DNA of 44,923 bases from assembly GCA_900318565.1 (NCBI GenBank), contig ONLD01000010.1, positions 1 to 44,923 on the forward strand, given 5' to 3'. This document shows positions 1-7,651 of this stretch, one piece after another. Source of the stretch: an uncultured Bacteroidales bacterium. Its GTDB lineage: Bacteria; Bacteroidota; Bacteroidia; Bacteroidales; UBA932. Position 1 is the first letter of the stretch, and the number at the start of each line of letters is the position of its first letter. The notes under the pieces are model-generated. The model ran no database searches. It had not been told where the DNA came from and saw nothing but the letters and a program-made list of their open reading frames with translations. The position numbers were made by a program, and so were the translations under genes.

Positions 1-1
1 T

Positions 2-70
2 GCGAACTTGCGATTAAATAACACTGATTTCAAAGAACTCTTATTCTACGGCGTTCGCGCCGTGGCGTAA
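2..70 (+). CDS. 3' end of an unidentified gene (partial)
   Basis: The second frame is open from the window edge to a TAA at 68-70, giving a 22-residue tail ending in LLFYGVRAVA. The tail stops 35 bases before the VWA lipoprotein gene on the same strand, so the two are probably cotranscribed. Too little is present to assign a family. The call rests only on the open frame and its position. Confidence 0.45.
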   Translation, partial: ANLRLNNTDFKELLFYGVRAVA

Positions 71-105
71 AAACTATAAAACTAACGAACTATTGTAATA
101 AAAAT

Positions 106-1584
106 ATGAAAACTATCTGCAAACTTTTTTCGCTTAGCGCGCTCCTGGTCGCAGCCCTCTCCTGCAATATAGGAGGTTATTATATGTCTCCGGACGCCTA
201 TCTTCCAGAGGAAATAGAGCCGCAAATGCCCGGCGACTCATTCGACGAAATAAAGGAAAACGAATTCGTCAAAGTCGCCGACCAGCCCGTCTCCACTTTC
301 TCAATCGACGCCGACGGAGCTTCCTACGCCTACGTGCGCAGATGCCTTATTAACGGCTACTCCCCCTCGCGGGATGCCGTGCGTATCGAAGAGTTCCTCA
401 ACTACTTCACTTTCGACTATCCCGACCCTTCAGGGAATGAGACCGTGGCAATCAATGCCGAGATAGGCGACTGCCCCTGGGCGGAAGGGCACAAGCTGCT
501 GCGCCTCGGGCTGAAAGGCAAATCCCTGAAAGAGAACGAGATGCCCGACGCCAACTTCATTTTCCTCATCGACAATTCCGGCTCGATGTCCGGCTCCGAC
601 AGGATAGACCTGCTGAAAGACGGCCTGTGCAATATGGTTGATTATATGCGTCCCACCGACCGCGTGGCCATTATTACCTACGGCGGAGGCGTGCGTCGCG
701 TGCTTGAATCCACCCTCGTGTCCGATTCCAAGTCCATCAAGGCTGCAATCAAGAAACTGACGGCCAGCGGATTCACCCCGGGCGGCGCCGCGATGAAGAT
801 GGCCTACGACGAAGCGGTCGAGCACTATATCAAAGGCGGCAACAACCGCATCATTATGTGCACCGACGGCGACTTCAACGTGGGCGTGTCCTCCACCGAC
901 GAGCTCGTGGAGATGGTGGAGAATTACCTCGACAAGGGCATCTACCTCAGCGTAATGGGCTTTGGCACGGGCAACTACCAGGACTCCCGGATGGAGAGCA
1001 TTTCCAACCACGGCAACGGCACCTATACCTACATCGACAGCGAGGACGAGATGATGAAGGTGTTCGTCCACGAGCGTTCGCACTTCGTATCCGTGGCTGC
1101 CGACACCAAGTGCCAGGTCCGGTTTACGCAGGCGGTCGATTCCTACCGCCTCATAGGATACGAGAACAGGGTAATGAACAATGAAGACTTCGAAAACGAC
1201 AAGAAAGACGCCGGTGAAATCGGTGCCGGACAGACCATCACCGCCGTCTATGAGCTCGTGCCCGCGCAGGAGTATGCCGCCGGAGCCGCTGCAGCCGACT
1301 TCGAGGTGCGCTACAAGCTCGCCCTGGGCGGGGAGTCGCGCCCGCTACTGATGAGCGTCAAGGCTCCCGCCGTGGATGCCGCCCCTTCGGGAGAATTCAA
1401 ATTCGCCGCCGGACTAACGGCTTTCGGCCTGACGCTCAGGGACTCCAAGCACAAGGGCACGGCAAGCCTTTCTATGGCCCGCGACCTCATCACTCCGTCC
1501 GCCACGCCAGGGAACGGCGTTGACCCCCTGGGCCTGCGCCCCAAGCTCCTGGAGCTCATCTCCACAGCCGAGAAACTGCAGTAA
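106..1584 (+). CDS. VWA-domain lipoprotein, YfbK family
   Basis: The 492-residue protein starts with a lipoprotein signal peptide (lipobox around VAALSC, Cys20), so it is probably anchored in the envelope. An N-terminal YfbK-type domain (about 55-125) precedes a von Willebrand factor A domain with a complete MIDAS start, DNSGSMSGS, near residues 155-163, and a later CTDGDFNVG strand. The C-terminal part matches the DUF3520 layout of this family. VWA domains bind protein ligands through a metal ion; the partner of this family is not established. The ATG at 106 follows an AT-rich leader and gives the whole signal peptide. The 3' end overlaps a convergent small lipoprotein gene by 29 bases. Confidence 0.9.
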   Translation: MKTICKLFSLSALLVAALSCNIGGYYMSPDAYLPEEIEPQMPGDSFDEIKENEFVKVADQPVSTFSIDADGASYAYVRRCLINGYSPSRDAVRIEEFLNYFTFDYPDPSGNETVAINAEIGDCPWAEGHKLLRLGLKGKSLKENEMPDANFIFLIDNSGSMSGSDRIDLLKDGLCNMVDYMRPTDRVAIITYGGGVRRVLESTLVSDSKSIKAAIKKLTASGFTPGGAAMKMAYDEAVEHYIKGGNNRIIMCTDGDFNVGVSSTDELVEMVENYLDKGIYLSVMGFGTGNYQDSRMESISNHGNGTYTYIDSEDEMMKVFVHERSHFVSVAADTKCQVRFTQAVDSYRLIGYENRVMNNEDFENDKKDAGEIGAGQTITAVYELVPAQEYAAGAAAADFEVRYKLALGGESRPLLMSVKAPAVDAAPSGEFKFAAGLTAFGLTLRDSKHKGTASLSMARDLITPSATPGNGVDPLGLRPKLLELISTAEKLQ

Positions 1585-1831
1585 ACTCGAAGCGGGCGGA
1601 TTTGGTCTGGCGGCTGCTGTTGCGCCACGTAATCTGCACATCCGAATCATTCATAAAATACATCTCCCACGACAGACTCATAAAACTGCCGGTCCACGTC
1701 GTCTCAGGAAGGGCCTCCGGGCCCTTCTGCTCCTTTTCGGTCCCGCTTTGCTCCGGCTCTACCGGCTTTTTGCAAGACGGCGTTGCCACTATGAGCAACA
1801 AGGATAATAAGAGGATAAAGTTTCTTAGCAC
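1556..1831 (-). CDS. small predicted lipoprotein
   Basis: This 91-residue ORF begins with a GTG codon and encodes a textbook lipoprotein signal: a short basic start (LRN), a leucine-rich core and a lipobox ATPSC with Cys20, followed by a charged, Pro/Glu-rich linker. The rest has no family I recognise. It overlaps the 3' end of the VWA gene tail to tail. The signal peptide is the main reason to believe it, since long chance ORFs are common in GC-rich DNA. A TATTTTTA stretch just upstream is one base off the TAnnTTTG promoter box. The gene's 5' end lies about 30 bases from repeat array A. Confidence 0.5.
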   Translation of the reverse strand: MLRNFILLLSLLLIVATPSCKKPVEPEQSGTEKEQKGPEALPETTWTGSFMSLSWEMYFMNDSDVQITWRNSSRQTKSARFEFTAVSRLWR

Positions 1832-1862
1832 TAAAAATACGAAAGATTTGAGAATTTCGTGT

Positions 1863-2099
1863 GGTCTCGGTGCTAAAAGAGGGACGAGACCATCACTTTC
1901 CGTGGATTTCGCGTGGTCTCGGTGCTAAAAGAGGGACGAGACTATCACTTTCCGGGGATTTCGCGTAGTCTCGGTGCTAAAAGAGGGACGAGACTATCAC
2001 TTTCCGGGAATTTCGTGTGGTCTCGGTGCTAAAAGATGGACGAGACCATCACTTTCCGGGTATTTCGCGTAGTCTCGGTGCTAAAAGAGGGACGAGACC
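1863..2099 (-). repeat. array A: five 52-bp RAYT-associated repeats
   Basis: Five units start at 1863, 1915, 1967, 2019 and 2071, each exactly 52 bases apart. Each has a 29-base core that reads on the minus strand GGTCTCGTCCC, seven loop bases (TCTTTTA or close), GCACCGAGACC. The core ends form a 7-bp inverted repeat (GGTCTCG/CGAGACC) and can fold into an imperfect hairpin. The linker resembles that of arrays B and C (AC.C..AATCC.CG.AAA). The array lies in the intergenic space between the small lipoprotein and rsmA, inverted relative to arrays B and C 25 kb away. Bases 2100-2220 hold no further full unit and no gene. Confidence 0.9.
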
Positions 2100-2220
2100 T
2101 CCAATCTCCGGCTCCCCTGTGATGCGAAGACAACGTCAGATCCCGTACATCGTCTTCGGGAATGGTCTAGGCACCGTGATACCTGGCCTCCGGTCCCGCA
2201 GTTGGACCGTCAGGCAAGGT

Positions 2221-3075
2221 TTACGGCGCTGACAGCGCTTTGGTGAGGAGGATGAAGTCCTCGACGCCGAGGCGCTCGGCCCGAAGGTCCAGCAGGGCGG
2301 CAGCTTCGGGAGGCAATAGCCCCGGCTCTTTGAGGAGAGGCTTGAGGGCGTTGCGTAGAGTCTTGCGGCGCTGGTTGAAGGCGGTCTTGACGACCTGCTT
2401 GAAGAGCTTTTCGTCGCAGCCGAGGCTCAGGCGGGTGTTTCTCCGGAGGCGAATCACGGCGGATTGCACTTTGGGCGGGGGCGCGAAGGCCCCGGGGCCC
2501 ACGGAAAAGCAATATTCTATGTCGTACCAGGCCTGGAGAAGCACACTGAGAATGCCGTAAGTCTTACTTCCGGGAGGTTCGGCGATGCGCTCCGCTACTT
2601 CTTTCTGAATCATACATACGACTTCGGGGACGCGGTCCTTGTCATCGAGAATCTTGAAGAAGATTTGCGAGGAGATGTTGTAGGGGAAGTTGCCTATGAT
2701 GCGGTAGGAGCCGGGGAAAATCTTGCGGGTGTCGATGCGGAGGAAGTCGGCCTGCAGGAGTTTGCCCTGCACGTCGGGGAAGTGCGTCAACAGATAAGCG
2801 ACGCTTTCTCCATCCACCTCAACCGCCTTCAAATCAATATCTTCCCTCTTCAGCAGATACTGCGTCAGCACCCCCATCCCGGGCCCTATCTCCAGTACGT
2901 CCCTGACGGAACGTCCTCCTTCCTCCGGGGACAGAGTTTCCCCCGTCCCCTGGGGGTGCAGGGGGATAGTAGGCTCAGCCGTATCGCAGATGCTCAGGGC
3001 ATCTACGATACGGCGGGCGACAGCCTGGTCTGTCAGGAAATGCTGCCCCAGGGCCTTCTTGGCGCGAACTTCCAT
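2221..3075 (-). CDS. rsmA: 16S rRNA (adenine1518/1519-N6)-dimethyltransferase KsgA
   Basis: The protein (284 residues) dimethylates two adjacent adenines in the 3' terminal helix of 16S rRNA late in small-subunit assembly. Visible are the N-terminal KKALGQHFL motif, the SAM-binding EIGPGMGVLT motif I (about 62-71) and the NFPYN catalytic motif. The C-terminal domain (KTLRNALKP) is complete. Between the first helix and motif I, residues about 31-58 form an extra segment absent from typical relatives. It includes IPLHPQGTG and is encoded by a repeat that also occurs at 41292-41319. It is the last gene of the minus operon, starting two bases after the mrp stop. Confidence 0.96.
   Translation of the reverse strand: MEVRAKKALGQHFLTDQAVARRIVDALSICDTAEPTIPLHPQGTGETLSPEEGGRSVRDVLEIGPGMGVLTQYLLKREDIDLKAVEVDGESVAYLLTHFPDVQGKLLQADFLRIDTRKIFPGSYRIIGNFPYNISSQIFFKILDDKDRVPEVVCMIQKEVAERIAEPPGSKTYGILSVLLQAWYDIEYCFSVGPGAFAPPPKVQSAVIRLRRNTRLSLGCDEKLFKQVVKTAFNQRRKTLRNALKPLLKEPGLLPPEAAALLDLRAERLGVEDFILLTKALSAP
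2945..2972 (-). repeat. 28-bp dispersed repeat, in-frame copy inside rsmA
   Basis: On the minus strand these 28 bases (CTACTATCCCC... CCAGGGGAC) are identical to plus-strand 41292-41319 next to tRNA-Ser. The element contains the inverted pair CCCCTG/CAGGGG. Here it is translated as part of the extra segment of RsmA (TIPLHPQGT) without breaking the frame, reminiscent of repeat insertions described in Rickettsia proteins. Confidence 0.8.
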
Positions 3076-3077
3076 AA

Positions 3078-4133
3078 CTATCCCAGTTTTTCAGCGAGAC
3101 GCCCGGCAAGTTCGAGGAACGCCTGCGCGTCAGGACGCGTCCCGAGCGCGGCGGGCTCCCCGGAGTCCCCGCTCTCGCGGATACTCTGCACCAGAGGGAT
3201 TCGGCCCAGCAGCTCAATACCCAAGGACTTGGCCATACGCTCTCCCCCGCCCTCTCCGAAGATATAATACTTCTCATCCGGATGCTCGGCAGGAGTAAAC
3301 CAGGCCATATTCTCCACCAGCCCGAAAATCGGCCGGTTGATGCTCTTGTTGCGGAACATATTCGCCCCCTTCTCCACGTCTGCAAGAGCCACCTCCTGAG
3401 GCGTAGTCACCAGCAGCGCTCCCTCCATCGGGATATCCTGCAGCAGGCTGATATGGATGTCCCCCGTCCCCGGAGGCATATCCACGAGCAGGAAGTCCAG
3501 CGGCCCCCACTCCACCTGCAGAATCATCTGCTTCAGGGCGTTGCTCGCCATAGGGCCGCGCCAGATAAGCGCCTGTCCCCGCTCGGCGAAGTAACCTATG
3601 CTCATCCACTTGACCCCGTACTTCTCGATGGGCACCATCAGCGTGGTACCGTCCACCTCCTCGGCCAGCGGCTGCTCCCCCTCCGTGCCGGTCATCAGCG
3701 GCACAGAAGGGCCGTACACGTCGGCGTCGGCAAGGCCGACCCGGTAGCCCAGGCGGGCGAGGGCGCACGCAAGGTTCACCGCCACGGTGGACTTGCCCAC
3801 GCCGCCCTTGCCGGAAGCCACGCCCACGATGTGGCGCACCTCCCGCACGCACTCCAGGTTGAACTCGGCCCCCTTCTTCTTCGCGGGAGCCTCCTCCGTG
3901 ACCACGGCCTCTACCTTGGGATCCGCCACGCCCGCGCGCACAAGGGCAGCACGCGTCGCCCCCACGAGGTACTCCGTCAGCGGGTCGCGCCGCTTGGGAA
4001 AGCCGAGGGTCACTTTCACGCCTGAGTCTTCAATATCCACGGCCGCCACCATTCCCAGGTCCACGATATCGCGGTCCCCGCGGGCCGGATGGCGCACGTC
4101 ACGCAAAACTTTCAGTACTTCTTCCTTCGTCAT
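3078..4133 (-). CDS. Mrp/ApbC-type Fe-S cluster carrier ATPase
   Basis: The 351-residue protein joins an N-terminal MIP18/DUF59 domain (about 1-90) to a ParA/MinD-type P-loop ATPase with the deviant Walker A VASGKGGVGKST, a PPGTGD motif and a second switch DMPPG. Family members bind and transfer [4Fe-4S] clusters in the cytoplasm. The ATG at 4133 is chosen because it begins the conserved [10 protein letters not shown] and overlaps the S46 peptidase stop in an ATGA junction; the longer frame upstream is a shadow of the peptidase gene. It lies third in the rnhB - peptidase - mrp - rsmA operon. The C-terminal CxxC of many relatives is not obvious. Confidence 0.93.
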   Translation of the reverse strand: MTKEEVLKVLRDVRHPARGDRDIVDLGMVAAVDIEDSGVKVTLGFPKRRDPLTEYLVGATRAALVRAGVADPKVEAVVTEEAPAKKKGAEFNLECVREVRHIVGVASGKGGVGKSTVAVNLACALARLGYRVGLADADVYGPSVPLMTGTEGEQPLAEEVDGTTLMVPIEKYGVKWMSIGYFAERGQALIWRGPMASNALKQMILQVEWGPLDFLLVDMPPGTGDIHISLLQDIPMEGALLVTTPQEVALADVEKGANMFRNKSINRPIFGLVENMAWFTPAEHPDEKYYIFGEGGGERMAKSLGIELLGRIPLVQSIRESGDSGEPAALGTRPDAQAFLELAGRLAEKLG

Positions 4134-6238
4134 CGCACAATCCTCATCTCGTCCAACAAATACCCGGCACCGCCGAACTTGTCCATCATAAGGAGCACGT
4201 AGCGGATGTCCACGCAGATGCACCTCTGGAGCTGCGGCTCGAACATCACGTCGCTGCTCATCGCCTCCCAGTTGCCGTCGAAGGCAAGGCCGATGAGGTT
4301 GCCGTCGGCATCCAGCACGGGGCTTCCGGAGTTGCCGCCGGTGATGTCGAGGTTAGTAAGGAAGCAGGTCACCAGTTCGCCGTCGGCGTCGGCATACTGG
4401 CCATAGTCCTTCTGCTCGTAAATCTCCTTCAGGCGGGCGGGAACGCGGAACTCGTAGTTGCCGGGGTCTTCCTTCTCCATCACGCCCTTGAGCGTGGTGT
4501 AGTACTTATACAGCACGCCGTCCTTGGGCTCGTAGCTCTTCACGGTGCCGTAGGTCAGGCGGCAGGTCATATTGGCATCCGGATAGGACGGCTCGCCTTT
4601 CTTCCACTCCAGCAGGCTGGCGGCGTAGGCCTTGGTCGCGGCGGAAAGCTCCTCGCGGCCCGCGGAAGCCTTCTCGCGGAGCTCCAAATACTTCTGCAGC
4701 ACCGCGTTGAACATCTGCACTGCAGGGTCGGCGGCAAGCAGCTTGTCGGTGATGGGCTTGGAGCGCAGCTTCTCGGGGCCCGTGAAGATGCTCTTCTTGA
4801 AGAGCTTGTCCACGAACTTGCGGGTGTCGGTCTTCATAAAGTCCGTGCCCTTGAAGGAGATGGCGTCGGCCGGGTTGACATTGGCCTTGTAGAAATCTAT
4901 CATAGCCACGGCCACGTCCTTGTCCACGTCGGCGTTGTAGTCCTTGTAGCTCTCGTCAAGCATAGCGAAAGCCTGCTCGAGCACGCTCTCCCTCGTCACC
5001 TCAGGATTCTTCTCCGCGGCTCCGGCGGCCATCTTGAGGCTGCGGTCCACGGTGCCGGCGAAGCTGAGCAGTTCGATGTCCAGCAGGCTCTCCCCGAGCA
5101 GGGTCATAGCCTCGCGGGGGGCCTTGGTGGAGGTCACGCTCTGAGCGATGCGGCCGATGGCGCCGCCCCAGGCCTGCTGCCTGGCGGAATCCTCGGCTAT
5201 CCAGGCCTCAAGGTCACGCTCCTTCTGCTCCTCGCGGCCGATGATGTCCAGGGCCTCGAAGGCTTCCTTCTCGCCTATCCACTTCTTCCAGCCGTTGGAG
5301 GAGCCGGAATACTTGCTGGCATACTGCAGGCCCACCTTGTCGTCGGCCCTCATAGCTTTCCAAAGTATGTCCTGGCGCACGCCGCGGGCAGCGATGCGGA
5401 TGTTGTTGTTGTCGAGCATTTCCTTGAGCTGGGCTGCGGTCTGGAAACGCTGGGTGCTGCCGGGGTAGCCCATAATCATAGCGAAATCGCCTTCCTGCAC
5501 GCCCTTGAGCGATACTCCCAGGAACTGGCGGGGCACGAAAGGCACGTTGTCGGCGGAGTAGTCGGCAGGCTCGTTGTCGGCGCCCGCATAGACGCGGAAC
5601 ATCGAGAAATCGCAGGTGTGGCGGGGCCACATCCAGTTGTCCGTGTCGCCTCCGAACTTGCCGGCGGATGCCGGAGGAGCGCCCACGAAGCGTACGTCAG
5701 TATAGACCTTGGACACAATCAGGTACTGCACGTTGTCGTTGTAGAAACTGACGATGCGCACCTGGCAGTGCGGGTTCTCCTTCATAGCGGCGGCAATGAG
5801 TTTCTGCCTGGAGGCACCTGCATTGAGGGTGTCGGTCACGTCGGTCATACTCTGGAGGAAGCGCACGGTCAAGCCGGGCACGGGAATCTCCTCCTCGAGG
5901 CTGCCTGCCCAGTAGCCGTCTTCGAGGTAATTGTGCTCCGTCGAAGAGAGGGACTGGATGGAGCCGTAGCCGCAGTGGTGGTTGGTCACCAGCAGGCCGC
6001 GGCCGGAAATGATTTCTCCGGTGCATCCGCCGCCGAACTGCACGATGGCGTCTTTTATGGAGGAATGGTTGACGCTGTAGATCTGGTCCGGAGTCAGGCG
6101 GGAGCCGAGATTCTTCATCGCTTCGGCGTTCATCTTATCAAGAAGAGGGAGCAGCCACATTCCTTCGTCGGCACGCAGGGTGGCGGGAAGGAGCAGAAGG
6201 GCGCTCGCGAGGGTCAGGAGTAACTTTTTCATATTCAA
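4130..6238 (-). CDS. S46-family dipeptidyl-peptidase, DPP7-like
   Basis: This 702-residue enzyme carries a signal peptide ending near ADEGMW and acts in the periplasm or at the surface, removing dipeptides from oligopeptides. The serine-protease triad is visible: TNHHCGYG (His near 88), [12 protein letters not shown] (Asp) and GGNSGSPVL (Ser). In the substrate pocket the sequence reads AFDGNWEAM. Gly at this place marks DPP7-type enzymes with hydrophobic P1 preference, whereas DPP11 carries Arg; the specificity is therefore inferred. Its start overlaps the rnhB stop by four bases and its stop overlaps the mrp start, so expression is probably coupled. Asaccharolytic Bacteroidales use such enzymes for peptide nutrition. 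Confidence 0.94.
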   Translation of the reverse strand: MNMKKLLLTLASALLLLPATLRADEGMWLLPLLDKMNAEAMKNLGSRLTPDQIYSVNHSSIKDAIVQFGGGCTGEIISGRGLLVTNHHCGYGSIQSLSSTEHNYLEDGYWAGSLEEEIPVPGLTVRFLQSMTDVTDTLNAGASRQKLIAAAMKENPHCQVRIVSFYNDNVQYLIVSKVYTDVRFVGAPPASAGKFGGDTDNWMWPRHTCDFSMFRVYAGADNEPADYSADNVPFVPRQFLGVSLKGVQEGDFAMIMGYPGSTQRFQTAAQLKEMLDNNNIRIAARGVRQDILWKAMRADDKVGLQYASKYSGSSNGWKKWIGEKEAFEALDIIGREEQKERDLEAWIAEDSARQQAWGGAIGRIAQSVTSTKAPREAMTLLGESLLDIELLSFAGTVDRSLKMAAGAAEKNPEVTRESVLEQAFAMLDESYKDYNADVDKDVAVAMIDFYKANVNPADAISFKGTDFMKTDTRKFVDKLFKKSIFTGPEKLRSKPITDKLLAADPAVQMFNAVLQKYLELREKASAGREELSAATKAYAASLLEWKKGEPSYPDANMTCRLTYGTVKSYEPKDGVLYKYYTTLKGVMEKEDPGNYEFRVPARLKEIYEQKDYGQYADADGELVTCFLTNLDITGGNSGSPVLDADGNLIGLAFDGNWEAMSSDVMFEPQLQRCICVDIRYVLLMMDKFGGAGYLLDEMRIVR

Positions 6239-6843
6239 AATAATGTTGGTTCGAGTTCTTTGGGATGGAAGCTGCGGCGGTGCTCGGGGCTGAGGCCCAG
6301 GCGACGTATCGCGGCTATGTGTTCAGGAGTCGGGTATCCGGCATTGCGCTCCCAGCCGTAGCCGGGATACAGGGCGTCCAGCTCCGCCATACGAGCGTCC
6401 CGCCAGGTCTTGGCGAGCACGGACGCGGCGGCGATGCTGGCGTAGGTCGCGTCACCGTGGACCACGGTGCTGTACGGGATGCCGCAGGGCTTGAAGCGGT
6501 TGCCGTCTATGAGCAGGAAATCCGGCTTCACCTTCAGGGCCGCCACCGCCCGCTGCATCCCCGTGATGCTGGCGTTCAGGATATTGATGCGGTCGATTTC
6601 TTCCGCCTCCACGGCCACTACCGCCCAGGCCACGGCCTCGCTCTCGATGACGGGGCGCAGCGTTTCCCGGGCCTTGCGGCTCATCTGCTTGGAATCATTG
6701 AGGAGCGGATGATGGAAGTCGGGAGGAAGAATCACGGCAGCGGCGTACACGGGGCCTGCAAGCGGCCCCCTGCCGGCCTCGTCGCAGCCGGCTTCGAGGC
6801 GTCCCTCCTGCATATACCCCAACAATTGTACACTACGTGCCAT
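6235..6843 (-). CDS. rnhB: ribonuclease HII
   Basis: The enzyme removes single ribonucleotides and RNA from RNA-DNA hybrids. The metal-binding signature [17 protein letters not shown] is present about 20 residues in, followed by NDSKQMS, LIDGNRF and the conserved [15 protein letters not shown] block. The ATG at 6843 is preferred (202 residues) since it follows a TACCTTTG promoter box by only five bases; a longer frame would start upstream of the promoter. It is the first gene of the four-gene operon. Confidence 0.94.
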   Translation of the reverse strand: MARSVQLLGYMQEGRLEAGCDEAGRGPLAGPVYAAAVILPPDFHHPLLNDSKQMSRKARETLRPVIESEAVAWAVVAVEAEEIDRINILNASITGMQRAVAALKVKPDFLLIDGNRFKPCGIPYSTVVHGDATYASIAAASVLAKTWRDARMAELDALYPGYGWERNAGYPTPEHIAAIRRLGLSPEHRRSFHPKELEPTLF

Positions 6844-6848
6844 AAATG

Positions 6849-6879
6849 CAAAGGTAATCACAAATGAGGAAAACGCCAA
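6849..6879 (-). promoter_or_regulatory. housekeeping promoter of the rnhB operon
   Basis: On the minus strand TTG (6877-6879) is followed after 20 bases by TACCTTTG (6849-6856), the Bacteroidetes -33/-7 pattern. Only five bases separate the box from the rnhB ATG, so the transcript should be leaderless or nearly so. Confidence 0.7.
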
Positions 6880-6891
6880 CAGAAGAGGCGC

Positions 6892-7233
6892 TTATTTGCC
6901 TTTAGGCAAGTTCTTGAGGATTTTGCGGATAGCGGAGGACATATCTTCTACCTGGTCGAAAAGCATATCGATTTTCAGGGACAGTTCTTCAATACGGTCC
7001 TCCAGGCCGCCCTCGCGCAAGTAGCCTTTGGGATGGTCCCCGAGAAGGATTTCCTCCTCGGACATCCCGACGGCAGATTTGAAACGCATCATATTCGGAG
7101 TGAAGAGCCGGGTCTTGCCGCTCTCGAACTTATTGTAGGTGCTGCGGTCGATACCCATTTTCTCGGCTATCTGCTCTTGCGAATAGCCTTGCCGGATGCG
7201 TACGCTCTTGATATTTTCGTGCAGTTTATCCAT
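6892..7233 (-). CDS. XRE-family transcriptional regulator
   Basis: The 113-residue protein has an N-terminal helix-turn-helix of the Cro/CI type (residues about 5-60; RIRQGYSQEQIAEKMGIDRSTYNKFESG) and a C-terminal amphipathic, coiled-coil-like stretch (GLEDRIEELSLKIDMLFDQVEDM) likely to mediate dimer formation. The regulator stands alone between rnhB and a divergent small gene. A TAATTTTG promoter box lies 17 bases upstream and two 17-bp direct repeats follow in the divergent region, which could be its operator; that is inference. Targets are unknown. Confidence 0.85.
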   Translation of the reverse strand: MDKLHENIKSVRIRQGYSQEQIAEKMGIDRSTYNKFESGKTRLFTPNMMRFKSAVGMSEEEILLGDHPKGYLREGGLEDRIEELSLKIDMLFDQVEDMSSAIRKILKNLPKGK

Positions 7234-7250
7234 TTTGCGTTAGGCGTTAG

Positions 7251-7258
7251 CAAAATTA
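7251..7258 (-). promoter_or_regulatory. -7 box of the XRE gene
   Basis: TAATTTTG on the minus strand fits TAnnTTTG and lies 17 bases before the XRE start codon. No matching TTG is seen at the expected distance. Confidence 0.45.
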
Positions 7259-7283
7259 ACTCTTCGGCGCGGCTTTTACTATA

Positions 7284-7321
7284 GCGCTTTTCGTCACAAA
7301 TGAGGCGCTTTTCGTCACAAA
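7284..7321. repeat. direct repeats in the XRE divergent region
   Basis: GCGCTTTTCGTCACAAA occurs at 7284-7300 and again at 7305-7321, a step of 21 bases or two helical turns. A third partial copy, ATCGTCACA, lies at 7387-7395 before the divergent small gene. Arrangement and spacing suit binding of a dimeric regulator, possibly the XRE protein. Apart from this the 7234-7426 interval holds no gene. Confidence 0.5.
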
Positions 7322-7426
7322 AGCTTAAAAAATCAAAAAAATCCGCATCCGAGCCGGTCTGAGAGAGGCCGGAAATGTTGCGAAAATCGTCACATCTGTG
7401 CATATTTGCCGACAAAAAGACCGACT

Positions 7427-7615
7427 ATGAGAGCAAATACCTACCCCCGATTCCTGTCCCTTCTCGAAGGTGGAAGCTATACCAGTTTCGAAGCCGTCTG
7501 CCAGGCCCTCGGCGCCGCGCCCGACGACCTTGACGAACTCCTGCAGCGCGAATTGGGATACTCCGGAGAGCAAGTGTTTAATTATTATTTTGGTATTCGG
7601 TGTAAAAATTATTAG
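7427..7615 (+). CDS. small conserved-looking protein of unknown function
   Basis: The ATG at 7427 opens a 62-residue frame (MRANTYPRFLSLLEGG...) rich in acidic and leucine residues, with a predicted helical segment FEAVCQALGAAPDDLDELLQRELG that resembles a small helix-turn-helix-like fold. I recognise no named family. A TTG start 21 bases upstream is possible, but it overlaps an imperfect promoter box (CATATTTG at 7402-7409). The gene ends only 37 bases before the EF-G2-like start. The main promoter of the latter overlaps its 3' end. Confidence 0.6.
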   Translation: MRANTYPRFLSLLEGGSYTSFEAVCQALGAAPDDLDELLQRELGYSGEQVFNYYFGIRCKNY

Positions 7616-7620
7616 ATTTG
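7589..7620 (+). promoter_or_regulatory. promoter of the EF-G2-like gene
   Basis: TTTG at 7589-7592, then 20 bases, then TAGATTTG at 7613-7620 gives a full match to the Bacteroidetes promoter. The start codon follows about 31 bases later. Confidence 0.75.
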
Positions 7621-7651
7621 CAGACTTGGATAATTAACAACACCAAATACA

